Shown here in pieces: positions 25,334 through 36,350 of a DNA stretch of 64,000 bases; positions within the stretch are counted from its first letter, which is position 1; every line of letters starts with the position of its first letter. Under the pieces are notes generated by a model, which was not told the origin of the DNA, did not search any database, and was given only the letters and a program-made list of their open reading frames with translations. A program made the position numbers and the translations under genes. This DNA is from Mimachlamys varia (Eukaryota > Mollusca > Bivalvia > Pectinida > Pectinidae). Location: positions 39,313,426-39,377,425 of the forward strand of contig OX392534.1 in NCBI GenBank assembly GCA_947623455.1. Reading direction: 5' to 3'.

Positions 25334-26344
25334 GTACCAACCCGTATACAATATACACCTGTTGTATGCATACGCTTTGCTGGTCATTAGTCTGATGAAG
25401 GTGACAGGGTACATATCGTACGAGTCATCGTAACGTCACATGAAAACATATTTTGGTTGTGTAAAATAATCTTAATATAAATGACAAAGTCACCGTTTTA
25501 ATGACTATGGACAATGGTGTTGCAATAGTAAACAAACTAGTTCAATTAGCACTTACCGTCGGACACCGAAAGTTTGAAACCACCAAATGATTTGTAAAAT
25601 TGCAAAATAAGATACTACGGTAGTTATATTAAGCCTATGTCGAGGTAGTTTCTGAGTCGAAATTCGCGAGTATTTGCCTTATTGCGACAAACTAGACTTC
25701 TTGTGCTACACTCTACATTGTCTTGGCCCTGTTGTAAGAATCTGTCTCATTATAACCAATGTACTTATATCTAACTATAATTGACAAATAATGTACTTTC
25801 TTTACAAAATAACAACATTTTAAGTACAAAATATGCATCGACGTAGGAGTACAGGCGAAAGTAATATACCTTCAAAGTTTCCGATAGGTCATAAAGCTTT
25901 GTCGCAAAATTGTTAGAATTCCTGGCCAAAGAACAAAGTAACATACCAGTCATGCAAGTAAAATACGTAACTCTTTAAAAAAAAGAAACTTAAGAAAGTG
26001 TAAGCTTTCAGATGTAAAGTGTTGTTTTACCTGTTTAAAAGCTACAGGAATAAATAGATAGATTTTACAAAACGAATAATTTCATTTGATCGTGATCCCC
26101 ATAAAAAGCCCAGGTGTCCGTCGCAATAATTGGGTGGGCTTAATAACGCATCGCGTGCAACATAAATGTGTCAACAATGATTAGCGTAACAAAATTACTT
26201 CTACAAAATTGGTAAGCATCAAAAACGTCCAGAGTTATTATCAGTCGTTTGTATATCATTACGAGAAAAACAACCGAGCTAGGCTATACCCATCTGTCTG
26301 TGTCTGTCTGTGCACGGACTGGTTCTCTTATCGGTATTCAACAC
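25334..26344. other. unique sequence, no gene seen
   Basis: About 1 kb without repeats until a short (TCTG)n-like string at 26291-26312, which abuts the 30-bp array. Confidence 0.55.
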
Positions 26345-29300
26345 CATACGGGCTCAATACACACAGGGGTTTGTCTTACGAGTATACAACGCACAAGGGT
26401 TTGTCTTACGGGTATACTACACACAGGGGTGTGTCTTACGGGAAAACTACACACAGGGGATTGTCTTACGGGTATACTACACACAGGGGTTTGTCTCACG
26501 GGACAACTACACACAGGGGATTGTCTTACGGGTATATTACATACAGGGGTTTGTCTTACAGCTATACTACACACAGGGGTTTGGCTTACGGGTTTACTAC
26601 ACACAGGGGTGTGTCTTACGGGTATACTACACACAGGGGTTTGTCTTACGGGTTTACTACATACAGGGGTTTGTCTCACGGGAAAACTACACACAGGGGT
26701 TTGGCTTACGGGTTTACTACACACAGGGGTGTGTCTTACGGGTTTACTACACACAGGGGTGTGTCTTACGGGTATACTACACACAGGGGTTTGTCTTACG
26801 GGTTTACTACATACAGGGGTTTGTCTTACAGCTATACTACACATAGGGGTTTGTCTTACAGCTATACTACATACAGGGGTTTGTCTTACGGGTATACTAC
26901 ACATAGGGGTTTGTCTTACAGCTATACTACACACAGGGGTTTGTCTTACGGGTATACTACACACAGGGGTTTGTCTTACAGCTATACTACACATAGGGGT
27001 TTGTCTTACAGCTATACTACATACAGGGGTTTGTCTTACGGGTATACTACACATAGGGGTTTGTCTTACAGCTATACTACACACAGGGGTTTGTCTTACG
27101 GGTATACTACACACAGGGGTTTGTCTTACGGGTATACTACACACAGGGGTTTGTCTCACGGGAAAACTACACACAGGGGTTTGTCTCACGGGACAACTAC
27201 ACACAGGGGATTGTCTTACGGGTATATTACATACAGGGGTTTGTCTTACAGCTATACTACACACAGGGGTTTGGCTTACGGGTTTACTACACACAGGGGT
27301 GTGTCTTACGGGTATACTACACACAGGGGTTTGTCTCTCGGACATACTACACACATGGATTTGTCTTACGGGTATACTACACACAGGGGTTTGTCTTACG
27401 GGTATACTATACACAGGGGTGTGTCTTACGGGAAAACTACACACAGGGGTTTGTCTCACGGGACAACTACACACAGGGGATTGTCTTACGGGTATATTAC
27501 ATACAGGGGTTTGTCTTACAGCTATACTACACACAGGGGTTTGTCTTACGGGTATACTACACACAGGGGTTTGTCTTATGGGTATACTTCACACAGGGGT
27601 TTGTCTTACGGGTATACTTCACACAGGGGTTTGTCTTACGGGTATACTACACACAGGGGTTTGTCTTACGGGTATACTACACACAGGGGTTTGTCTTACG
27701 GGTTTGCTACATACAGGGATTTGTCTTACAGCTATACTACACATAGGGGTTTGTCTTACAGCTATACTACATACAGGGGTTTGTCTTACGGGTATACTAC
27801 ACATAGGGGTTTGTCTTACAGCTATACTACACACAGGGGTTTGTCTTACGGGTATACTACACACAGGGGTTTGTCTTACAGCTATACTACACATAGGGGT
27901 TTGTCTTACAGCTATACTACATACAGGGGTTTGTCTTACGGGTATACTACACATAGGGGTTTGTCTTACAGCTATACTACACACAGGGGTTTGTCTTACG
28001 GGTATACTACACACAGGGGTTTGTCTTACGGGTATACTACACACAGGGGTTTGTCTCACGGGAAAACTACACACAGGGGTTTGTCTCACGGGACAACTAC
28101 ACACAGGGGATTGTCTTACGGGTATATTACATACAGGGGTTTGTCTTACAGCTATACTACACACAGGGGTTTGGCTTACGGGTTTACTACACACAGGGGT
28201 GTGTCTTACGGGTATACTACACACAGGGGTTTGTCTCTCGGACATACTACACACATGGATTTGTCTTACGGGTATACTACACACAGGGGTTTGTCTTACG
28301 GGTATACTTCACACAGGGGTGTGTCTTACGGGAAAACTACACACAGGGGTTTGTCTCACGGGACAACTACACACAGGGGATTGTCTTACGGGTATATTAC
28401 ATACAGGGGTTTGTCTTACAGCTATACTACACACAGGGGTTTGTCTTACGGGTATACTACACACAGGGGTTTGTCTTACGGGTATACTTCACACAGGGGA
28501 TTGTCTTACGGGTATATTACACACAGGGGTTTGTCTTACGGGTATACTACATACAGAGTTTGTCTTACGGGTTTACTACACACAGGGGTTTGTCTTACGG
28601 GTTTACTACACACAGGGGTTTGTCTTACGGGTATACTACACACAGGTGTTTGTCTCTCGGTTATACTACAAACAGGGGTATGTCTCTCGGTTATACTACA
28701 AACAGGGATTTATCTTACGGTTATACTACACACAGGGTTTTGCCTTACGGTTAAACTATACACAGGCTATTGCCTCGGTTATACTACAAACAGGAGTTTG
28801 TTTACGGGTATACTACACACAGGGGTTTGTCTTACGGTTATACTACACACAGGGTTTTGCCTTACGGTTAAACTACACACAGGCTTTTGCCTCGGTTATA
28901 CTACAAACAGGAGTTTGTTTACGGGTATACTACACACAGGGGTTTGTCTTACGGGTAAACTACACACAGGGGTTTGTCTTACGGGTATACTACACACAGG
29001 GGTTTGTCTTACGGGTAAACTACACACATGGATTTGTCTTACGGGTAAACTACACACATGGATTTGTCTTACCGGACAACTACACACAGGGATTTGTCTT
29101 ACGGTTATACTACACACAGGGGTTTGTCTTACGGGTTTACTACACACAGGGGTTTGTCTCACGGGTATACTACACGCAGGGGTTTGTCTTACGGCTATAC
29201 TACACACAGGGGTTTGTCTTACAGCTATACTACACACAGGGGTTTGTCTTACGGACATGCTACATACGAGGGTTTGTCTTACGGGCATACTACACACAGG

Positions 29301-29677
29301 GGTTTGTATTACGGATATACTGCATACAGGGGTTTGTATAACAGGTATACTACATACATGTGTTTGTATTACGGGCATACTACACACAGGGGTTTGTCTT
29401 ACGGATATACTGCATACAGGGGTTTGTATAACAGGTATACTACATACATGGGTTTGTCTCACGGACATGCTACATACGAGGGTTTGTCTTACGGGCATAC
29501 TACACACAGGGGTTTGTCTCTCGGGCATGCTACATACAAGGGTTTGTCTTACGGGTATACTACAAACAGGGGTTTGTCTTACGGACATACTCCATACAGG
29601 GGTTGGTCTCTCAGGCACACTGCACACGGTGCATACTGGGTTTGTCTTACGGGCAGATTACACACAGGAGTTTGAAT
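26345..29677. repeat. 30-bp minisatellite array, about 111 copies
   Basis: The unit joins CACACAGGGGTTTGTCTTAC and GGGTATACTA. Period 30 is a multiple of three, so long frames stay open on both strands: 1164 and 1030 codons on +, 408 codons on minus. The 10-residue repeats read THRGLSYGYT, HTGVCLTGIL or CSIPVRQTPV depending on frame. Variants (TAT/TTT/AAA/ACA, CAG/TAG, GGG/AGC) change amino acids freely and do not favour silent sites, which argues against selection on a protein. Units are uniform to about 28550. A one-base loss there shifts phase, and later units are more diverged, with several deletions (28770, 28800, 28890). Confidence 0.96.
26821..28470. repeat. 900-bp near-perfect tandem duplication in the 30-bp array
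   Basis: The 750 bp from 26821 to 27570 matches 27721 to 28470 unit for unit. The only difference I found is TATACTATACAC (near 27404) against TATACTTCACAC (near 28304). The offset is exactly 900 bp, i.e. 30 units. Slightly more diverged similarity extends 60 bp further left. Such identity implies a recent unequal exchange or amplification. Confidence 0.93.
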
Positions 29678-29879
29678 CACATGATCCTCGAGTGTTTCGC
29701 TGATCACCATCCGTATATGGCATCTGGTGCTATCAAATCGCCAGCCAGGACCGTCCTTGAGCAACGTGAATGGGCGTTGTTTTTTACCGTTTTCGTCATT
29801 CATGAAACCCGTTCTTCAGCAATACCCTCGAGTGATCCCACTTCGTTGAATAGTCTCTGCATCATTTGACGCCGTCCTT
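29678..29879. other. short unique spacer between two minisatellites
   Basis: About 200 bp of unique sequence separates the 30-bp array from the 32-bp array. CCTCGAGTGATCCC near 29825 and GTCCTTGAGTAATCACG near 29873 already resemble degenerate 32-bp units, so the second array begins gradually. Confidence 0.6.
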
Positions 29880-30705
29880 GAGTAATCACGTCAATATTTG
29901 ACGTCGACATTGAGTGGTCCCGTCAATATCTGACGTCGACATTGAGTGTACCCGTCAATATTTGACGTCGACTTTGAGTGGTCCCTTCAATATTTGACGT
30001 CGACATTGAGTGGTCCCGTCAATATTTGACGTCGACATTGAGTGGTCCCTTCAATATATGACGTCGACTTTGAGTGGTCCCTTCAATATTTGAGGTCGAC
30101 TTTGAATGGTTCCGTCAATATTTGACGTCGCCTTTGAGTGGTCCCTTCAATATATGACGTCGACTTCGAGTGGTCCCTTCAATATTTGACGTCGACATTG
30201 AGTGGTCCCGTCAATATTTGAGGTCGACATTGAGTGGTCCCTTCAATATTTGACGTCGACATTGAGTGGTCCCGTCAATATTTGACGCCGACATTGAGTG
30301 ATTCCCTCAATATTTGACGTCGACATTGAGTGGTCCCGTCAATATATGACGTCGACTTTGAGTGGTCCCTTCAATATTTGACGCCGACATTGAGTGATCC
30401 CGTCAATATTTGACGCAGACATTGAGTGATCCCGTCAATATTTGACGTCGACATTGAGTGGTCCCTTAAATATTTGACGCCGACATCGAGTGATCCCGTC
30501 AATATTAGACGTCGACATTGAGTGGTCCCGTCAATATTTGACGCCGACATCGAGTGATCCCGTCAATATTTGACGCCGACATCGAGTGATCCCGTCAATA
30601 TTTGACGTCAACATTGAGTTGTCCCCTCAATATTTGACGCCGACATTGAATTGTCTTGTCAATATTTGACGCCGACATTGAATTGTCTTGTCAATATTTG
30701 GCACC
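29880..30705. repeat. 32-bp minisatellite, block A (about 26 copies)
   Basis: The unit reads TTGAGTGGTCCCGTCAATAT followed by TTGACGTCGACA, with a 32-bp spacing (TCAATATT at 29891 and 29923). Each unit contains the dyad GTCAA-TAT-TTGAC and TGACGTCG, a seven-of-eight match to the cAMP-response element consensus TGACGTCA. Toward the right, GACGTCGAC gives way to GACGCCGAC and GTGGTCCC to GTGATCCC. Confidence 0.94.
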
Positions 30706-30811
30706 GACATTGAGATGTCCACTCGATTGTTTACACTGAACGCTCCCGTTGTTAGAAGACGTTGAAATTGAGCTTTCCCTGCATTAATGGATATTGAGGT
30801 TGAACCATCAA
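30701..30811. repeat. spacer module copy 1 plus a solitary 31-bp-type unit
   Basis: From 30701 to 30779 the sequence departs from the 32-bp unit. CGATTGTTTACACTGAA is followed by GTTGTTAGAAGACGTTGAAA. Directly after it, 30782-30811 carries CATTAATGGATATTGAGG plus TTGAACCATCA, which aligns with the unit of the 31-bp array further right. The 32-bp array then resumes. Confidence 0.85.
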
Positions 30812-31650
30812 TATTTGACGCCGACATTGATCTGTCCCCTCAATATTTGACGCCGGCATTGTTCTGTCCCCTCAATATTTGACGCCGGCATTGATCTGTC
30901 CCCTCAATATTTGACGCCGGCATTGATCTGTCCCCTCAATATTTGACGCTGACATTGATCTGTCCCCTCAATATTTGACGCCGGCATTGATCTGTCCCCT
31001 CAATATTTGACGCCGGCATTGATCTGTCCCCTCAATATTTGACGCCGGCATTGTTCTGTCCCCTCAATATTTGACGCCGGCATTGATCTGTCCCCTCAAT
31101 ATTTGACGCCGGCATTGATCTGTCCCCTCAATATTTGACGCTGACATTGATCTGTCCCCTCAATATTTGACGCCGACATTGATCTGTCCCCTCAATATTT
31201 GACGCCGGCATTGATCTGTCCCCTCAATATTTGACGCTGACATTGATCTGTCCCCTCAATATTTGACGCTGACATTGATCTGTCCCCTCAATATTTGACG
31301 TCGACATTGATCTGTCCCCTCAATATTTGACGTCGACTTTGATCTGTGCCCTCAATATTTGACGTCGACATTGATCTGTGCCCTCAATATTTGACGTCGA
31401 CATTGATCTGTCCCCTCAATATTTGACGTCGACATTGATCTGTCCCCTCAATATTTGACGTCGACTTTGATCTGTCCCCTCAATATTTGACGCTGACATT
31501 GATCTGTCCCCTCAATATTTGACGCCGACATTGATCTGTCCCCTCAATATTTGACGCCGACATTAATCTGTCCCCTCAATATTTGACGCTGACATTGATC
31601 TGTCCCCTCAATATTTGACGCCGACATTGTTCTGTCCCCTCAATATTTGA
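30812..31650. repeat. 32-bp minisatellite, block B (about 26 copies)
   Basis: It has the same 32-bp period but a distinct subfamily: CATTGATCTGTCCCCTCAAT followed by ATTTGACGCCGG. The GTCAATATTTGAC dyad of block A is changed to CTCAATATTTGAC, and the GACGTCGAC core appears as GACGCCGGC, GACGCTGAC or GACGTCGAC. Block B is more uniform than block A, suggesting later homogenisation. Confidence 0.93.
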
Positions 31651-31732
31651 CGTCGGCATTGAGATATCTAGTCAATTGTTTACATTAAAAGTTCTCGTTG
31701 TTAGAAGACGTTGAAATAGAGCTTCCCAGTCA
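31651..31732. repeat. spacer module copy 2
   Basis: It is homologous to 30701-30779, 950 bp away. CAATTGTTTACATTAAA and GTTGTTAGAAGACGTTGAAA recur in the same order and spacing, preceded by GCATTGAGATATC (copy 1: ACATTGAGATGTC) and followed by an AGAGCTTCCC / TGAGCTTTCC element. It marks the switch from the 32-bp to the 31-bp array. Confidence 0.88.
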
Positions 31733-34665
31733 TTCGTGGATGTCGACGTTAAGCTTTCCCGTCCATCATGGATGTCGATGTTTGACGGCCCGTCATTAGT
31801 GGATGTCGACGTTGGAAGGTCCGTCATTAGTGGATGTCGATGTTGGACGGGCCGTCATTAGTGGATGTTGACGTTGGGCGGTCCGTCATTAGTTGATGTC
31901 GATGTTGGACGGCCCGTCATTAGTGGATGTCGATGTTGGACGGTCCGTCATAAGTGGATGTCGATGTTGGGCGGCCCGTCATTAATGGATGTCGATGTTG
32001 GACGGCCCGTCATTAGTGGATGTCGATGTTGGGTGGCCCGTCATTAGTGGATGTCGACGTTGGACGGACCGTCATTAGTTGATGTCGATGTTGGACGGCC
32101 CGTCATTAGTGGATGTCGATGTTGGACGGCCCGTCATTAGTTGATGTCGATGTTGGACGGCCCGTCATTAGTGGATGTCGATGTTGGACGGCCCGTCATT
32201 AGTGGATGTCGATGATGGACGGTCCGTCATTAGTGGATGTCGATGTTGGACGGTCTGTCATTAGTGGATGTCCACGTTGGACGGTCCGTCATTAGTGGAT
32301 GTCCACGTTGGACGGCCCGTCATTAGTGGATGTCGATGTTGGACGGCCCGTCATTAGTGGATGTCGATGTTGGACGGCCCGTCATAAGTGGATGTCGATG
32401 TTGGGCCGCCCGTCATTAATGGATGTCGATGTTGGACGGCCCGTCATTAGTTGATGTCGATGTTGGGCGGCCCGTCATTAGTGGATGTCGATGTTGGACG
32501 GCCCGTCATAAGTGGATGTCGATGTTGGGCGGCCCGTCATTAGTTGATGTCGATGTTGGACGGCCCGTCATTAGTGGATGTCGATGTTGGACGGTCTGTC
32601 ATTAGTGGATGTCGACGTTGGACGGACCGTCATTAGTGGATGTCGATGTTGGACGGCCCGTCATTAGTGGATGTCGATGTTGGGCGGCCCGTCATTAGTT
32701 GATGTCGATGTTGGACGGCCCGTCATTAGTGGATGTCGACGTTGGACGGTCCGTCATTAGTGGATGTCGATGTTGGACGGTCCGTTATTAGTGGATGTCG
32801 ATGTTGGACGGCCCGTTATTTTTGGATGTCGATGTTGGACGGCCCGTCATTAGTGGATGTCGATGTTGGACGGTCCGTCATTAGTGGATGTCGATGTTGG
32901 ACGGTCCGTCATTAGTGGATGTCGATGTTGGACGGTCTGTCATTAGTGGATGTCGATGTTGGACGGTCCGTCATAAGTGGATGTCGACGTTGGACGGTCC
33001 GTCATTAGTGGATGTCGATGTTGGACGGTCTGTCATTAGTGGATGTCGATGTTGGACGGTCCGTCATTAGTGGATGTCGATGTTGGACGGCCCGTCATTA
33101 GTGGATGTCGATGTTGGACGGCCCGTCATTAGTGGATGTCGATGTTGGACGGTCCGTCATTAGTGGATGTCGATGTTGGACGGTCCGTCATTAGTGGATG
33201 TCGATGTTGGATGGCCCGTCATTAGTGGATGTCGATGTTGGACGGCCCGTCATTAGTGGATGTCCACGTTGGACGGCCCGTCATTAATGGATGTCGATGT
33301 TGGACGGCCCGTCATTAGTGGATGTCGACGTTGGATGGCCCGTCATTAGTGGATGTCGATGTTGGACGGCCCGTCATTAGTGGATGTCGATGTTGGACGG
33401 TCCGTCATTAGTGGATGTCGATGTTGGACGGCCCGTCATTAGTTGATGTCGATGTTGGACGGTCCGTCATTAGTGGATGTCGATGTTGGACGGTCTGTCA
33501 TTAGTGGATGTCGATGTTGGACGGCCCGTCATTAGTTGATGTCGATGTTGGACGGTCTGTCATTAGTGGATGTCGATGTTGGGCGGCCCGTCATTAGTTG
33601 ATGTCGATGTTGGACGGTCTGTCATTAGTTGATGTCGATGTTGGACGGTCTGTCATTAGTTGATGTCGATGTTGGGCGGCCCGTCATTAGTGGATGTCGA
33701 CGTTGGATGGCCCGTCATTAGTGGATGTCGATGTTGGACGGTCCGTCATTAGTGGATGTCGATGTTGGACGGTCTGTCATTAGTGGATGTCGATGTTGGA
33801 CGGTCTGTCATTAGTGGATGTCGATGTTGGACGGTCTGTCATTAGTTGATGTCGATGTTGGACGGTCTGTCATTAGTGGATGTCGATGTTGGGCGGCCCG
33901 TCATTAGTGGATGTCGATGTTGGACGGCCCGTCATTAGTGGATGTCGATGTTGGGCGGCCCGTCATTAGTGGATGTCGATGTTGGGCGGCCCGTCATTAG
34001 TGGATGTCGATGTTGGGCGGCCCGTCATTAGTTGATGTCGATGTTGGACGGTCTGTCATTAGTGGATGTCGATGTTGGGCGGCCCGTCATTAGTTGATGT
34101 CGATGTTGGACGGTCTGTCATTAGTGGATGTCGATGTTGGGCGGCCCGTCATTAGTTGATGTCGATGTTGGACGGTCTGTCATTAGTTGATGTCGATGTT
34201 GGACGGTCCGTCATTAGTGGATGTCGATGTTGGACGGCCCGTCATTAGTTGATGTCGATGTTGGACGGTCTGTCATTAGTGGATGTCGATGTTGGGCGGC
34301 CCGTCATTAGTGGATGTCGATGTTGGACGGCCCGTCATTAGTGGATGTCGATGTTGGACGGCCCGTCATTAGTGGATGTCGATGTTGGACGGCCCGTCAT
34401 TAGTGGATGTCGATGTTGGACGGCCCGTCATTAGTGGATGTCGATGTTGGGCGGTCCGTCATTAGTGGATGTCGATGTTGGGCGGTCCGTCATGATTGGA
34501 TGTCGATGTTGGACGGCCCGTCATTAGTGGATGTCGATGTTGGACGGCCCGTCATTAGTGGATGTCGATGTTGGACGGCCCGTCATTAGTGGATGTCGAT
34601 GTTGGACGGCCCGTCATAAGTGGATGTCGATGTTGGGCGGTCCGTCATGATTGGATGTCGACGTT
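31733..34665. repeat. 31-bp minisatellite, about 94 copies
   Basis: The unit joins CATTAGTGGATGTCGATGTT and GGACGGCCCGT. Every unit has the dyad GACGG-N-CCGTC, with the centre alternating between C and T. Variants include GGGCGG, GTCTGTC, TTGATGTC and CATAAG. Between about 33540 and 34240 two unit types often alternate (GGGCGGCCCGTCATTAGTTG and GGACGGTCTGTCATTAGTGG), making a 62-bp dimer. Because 31 is not a multiple of three, frames close about every 60 codons, and no protein is suggested. Confidence 0.95.
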
Positions 34666-34815
34666 GAACTGTCCCATCATGAAACTTGATGGTCTCGTCA
34701 GTAGCGTACGTCATCATTGAGCCGTCCCGTCTTTTTAGGAAGTCGACATTGAGCGGTACCGTCTTTTTGGAAGTCGACATTGAGCGGTAACGTCTTTTTT
34801 TGACGACGTTGTCAT
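34666..34815. repeat. diverged right edge of the 31-bp array with a third variant unit
   Basis: After the last good 31-bp unit there are decayed copies. Three copies of a further variant follow: GAAGTCGACATTGAGCGGTA followed by (C/A)CGTCTTTTT, at about 34739 and 34770 with a weaker one at 34708. This variant combines GTCGACATTGAG of the 32-bp unit with a 31-bp spacing. Confidence 0.75.
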
Positions 34816-35684
34816 AAAATATGTAACAACTTTTTAAAATTCAATCTTTCTCGCTAAATTTTCAGGTCGGATTTGATATACATTATATATCTAATGTTAT
34901 TAAATTTTTGAGAATGCCATTAAAAGTTTGTAACTAGCTACATGTAAAAATGCTTGAAAAGACTTTGATGCAGATCCGTCTATAGTTACGTACATTTAGA
35001 GTAAACACGCCTTTAAACATAGTCGCTCTTAGTTTTATTGGAAAACGGTGCAGTAACCGTTTCATATGAATCTCCTGTATCAAAGTTGTGTTTTGCAAAC
35101 ATGTGTATCTGGCAAACTTTATAATGTCGGTAACATAAGACTGGCTTGCTCCGTGTGTTACGTGAATAGATTTCACATCTTATGTATATTTTTTTATGTT
35201 TTTAATGCTTTTGAATTATTTGGAGTTTTATTTTTATTGTTGCGTAGCTTCAGTCAATGAAGTCTGGGAACGTGAGACATTAACTATCCCAAGCTACCGA
35301 GATAGGTAAAATTGTAGTAAGTCAAGGAAGATGTTAGACAAACTCAACAGTTGGGAGGGGGGGATGGGGGGGGGGGGGTATTCTAAAACATAGAATACTT
35401 ATGTATGCTTTTTCTGAAATGAAACTTTATGAAACTGTTTTACAACCTATGCTGATATCTGGCTCACTAAAAAGACCTGTATAATCATTTATGTTGTTGT
35501 CTTTCTAAAATCGTAAAATTATTATTAAAATGGATGTTTTTCTTGGTTTGGTTTTGCGTTCTATTAACAGCCAGACACAGGGACCTGATAATATGTTACA
35601 GCTAGTTTTGTACCTAAACTAAGGTGTTTGGAGTTTATGTCCATGTAAACCTTCTTGCGACAGTCCGGATATTTCGCTGATTTA
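34816..35684. other. unique A+T-rich sequence with a poly-G tract
   Basis: No gene is recognised. A G-rich tract (GGGAGGGGGGGATGGGGGGG and further G) lies at about 35352-35380, a candidate quadruplex-forming site. Open frames of 64-80 codons on either strand overlap each other and lack recognisable features. Confidence 0.55.
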
Positions 35685-36050
35685 AAGTGCTACCACACTG
35701 AAGTATCCTGCCGAAAGCCACCAGCTGAAGCTGAACACCCACCCGGTCACATTATACTGATAATGGGCGAACTAGTCAACTCACATAATGCTGAATTTTA
35801 AGCATGGAGTAATAACTACCATTGTTAGAGACTCTGGTATGTCTCGGCTGGGGACAGAACCCAAAGCCTTCCTCTTATGAGAATGCTAAACTAAGGGCAA
35901 AAAGTGAGGGAGTGCCAAGGAAGATATTACACAGAAAAATGTTGTTTAGAAGGAATGTTAAAGATAATTTCCTTAATTTAGTCGCCTCTTATGATCATGC
36001 AATGGGAGAAGCAAGTTCTATTTTCACGCCCTAACTGCAATGCAACTGTT
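35685..36050 (+). mobile_element. interspersed repeat (retroposon-like), copy 1
   Basis: AAAGTGCTACCACACTGAAG, then TATCCTGCCGAAAG, CACCCACCCGGTCACATTAT and GGGCGAACTAGTCAACTCAC continue into CTGGTATGTCTCGGCTGGGG and TCGCCTCTTATGATCATGCA. The first roughly 90 bases match, in reverse complement, the element at 53585-53680, proving a dispersed family within the window. The whole resembles a repeat I recall as abundant in scallop and oyster intergenic DNA; that family assignment is from memory. Confidence 0.75.
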
Positions 36051-36194
36051 GCCTCATCACTAAAATGACAAGTTGTATACACATCCCAGGCGCATACCCC
36101 TACGTAAATATTTTAGAACCTAACTAAGGGAGTCCTCTTTACTCATATAATCCATATAATTCATCACACCGATCCTGTTCAAAGAGTGTGGACA

Positions 36195-36350
36195 GGTATG
36201 GGGTCTCTTGTCCGACTAAATTGGTTTTCTCCGGGTATTCCGGTTTCCTCCCACAATAAGACCTTTTCGTGTGCTAACATCCGGGACAACAAGAGTTATT
36301 AATATAGGTTGGATAACTTGTTTAATAATTGTTGTAAATTAGATAAAGTT
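36195..36350 (+). mobile_element. SINE fragment (3' body)
   Basis: GGTTTTCTCCGGGTATTCC, TTTCCTCCCACAATAAGACC and ACAACAAGAGTTATTAATAT through TAATTGTTGTAA align along about 115 bp with the 3' part of the SINE at 62835-63055. Its tRNA-like head is absent or too diverged to recognise. Confidence 0.8.

Noticed and set aside
26209..29703. 1164-codon decapeptide-repeat frame with a 40-codon non-repeat start
   Set aside because: The competing frame from 26249 (1030 codons) and the minus-strand frame (408 codons) are equally open. A frame change near 28558 passes into another repeat phase without effect, as expected for non-coding repeat.
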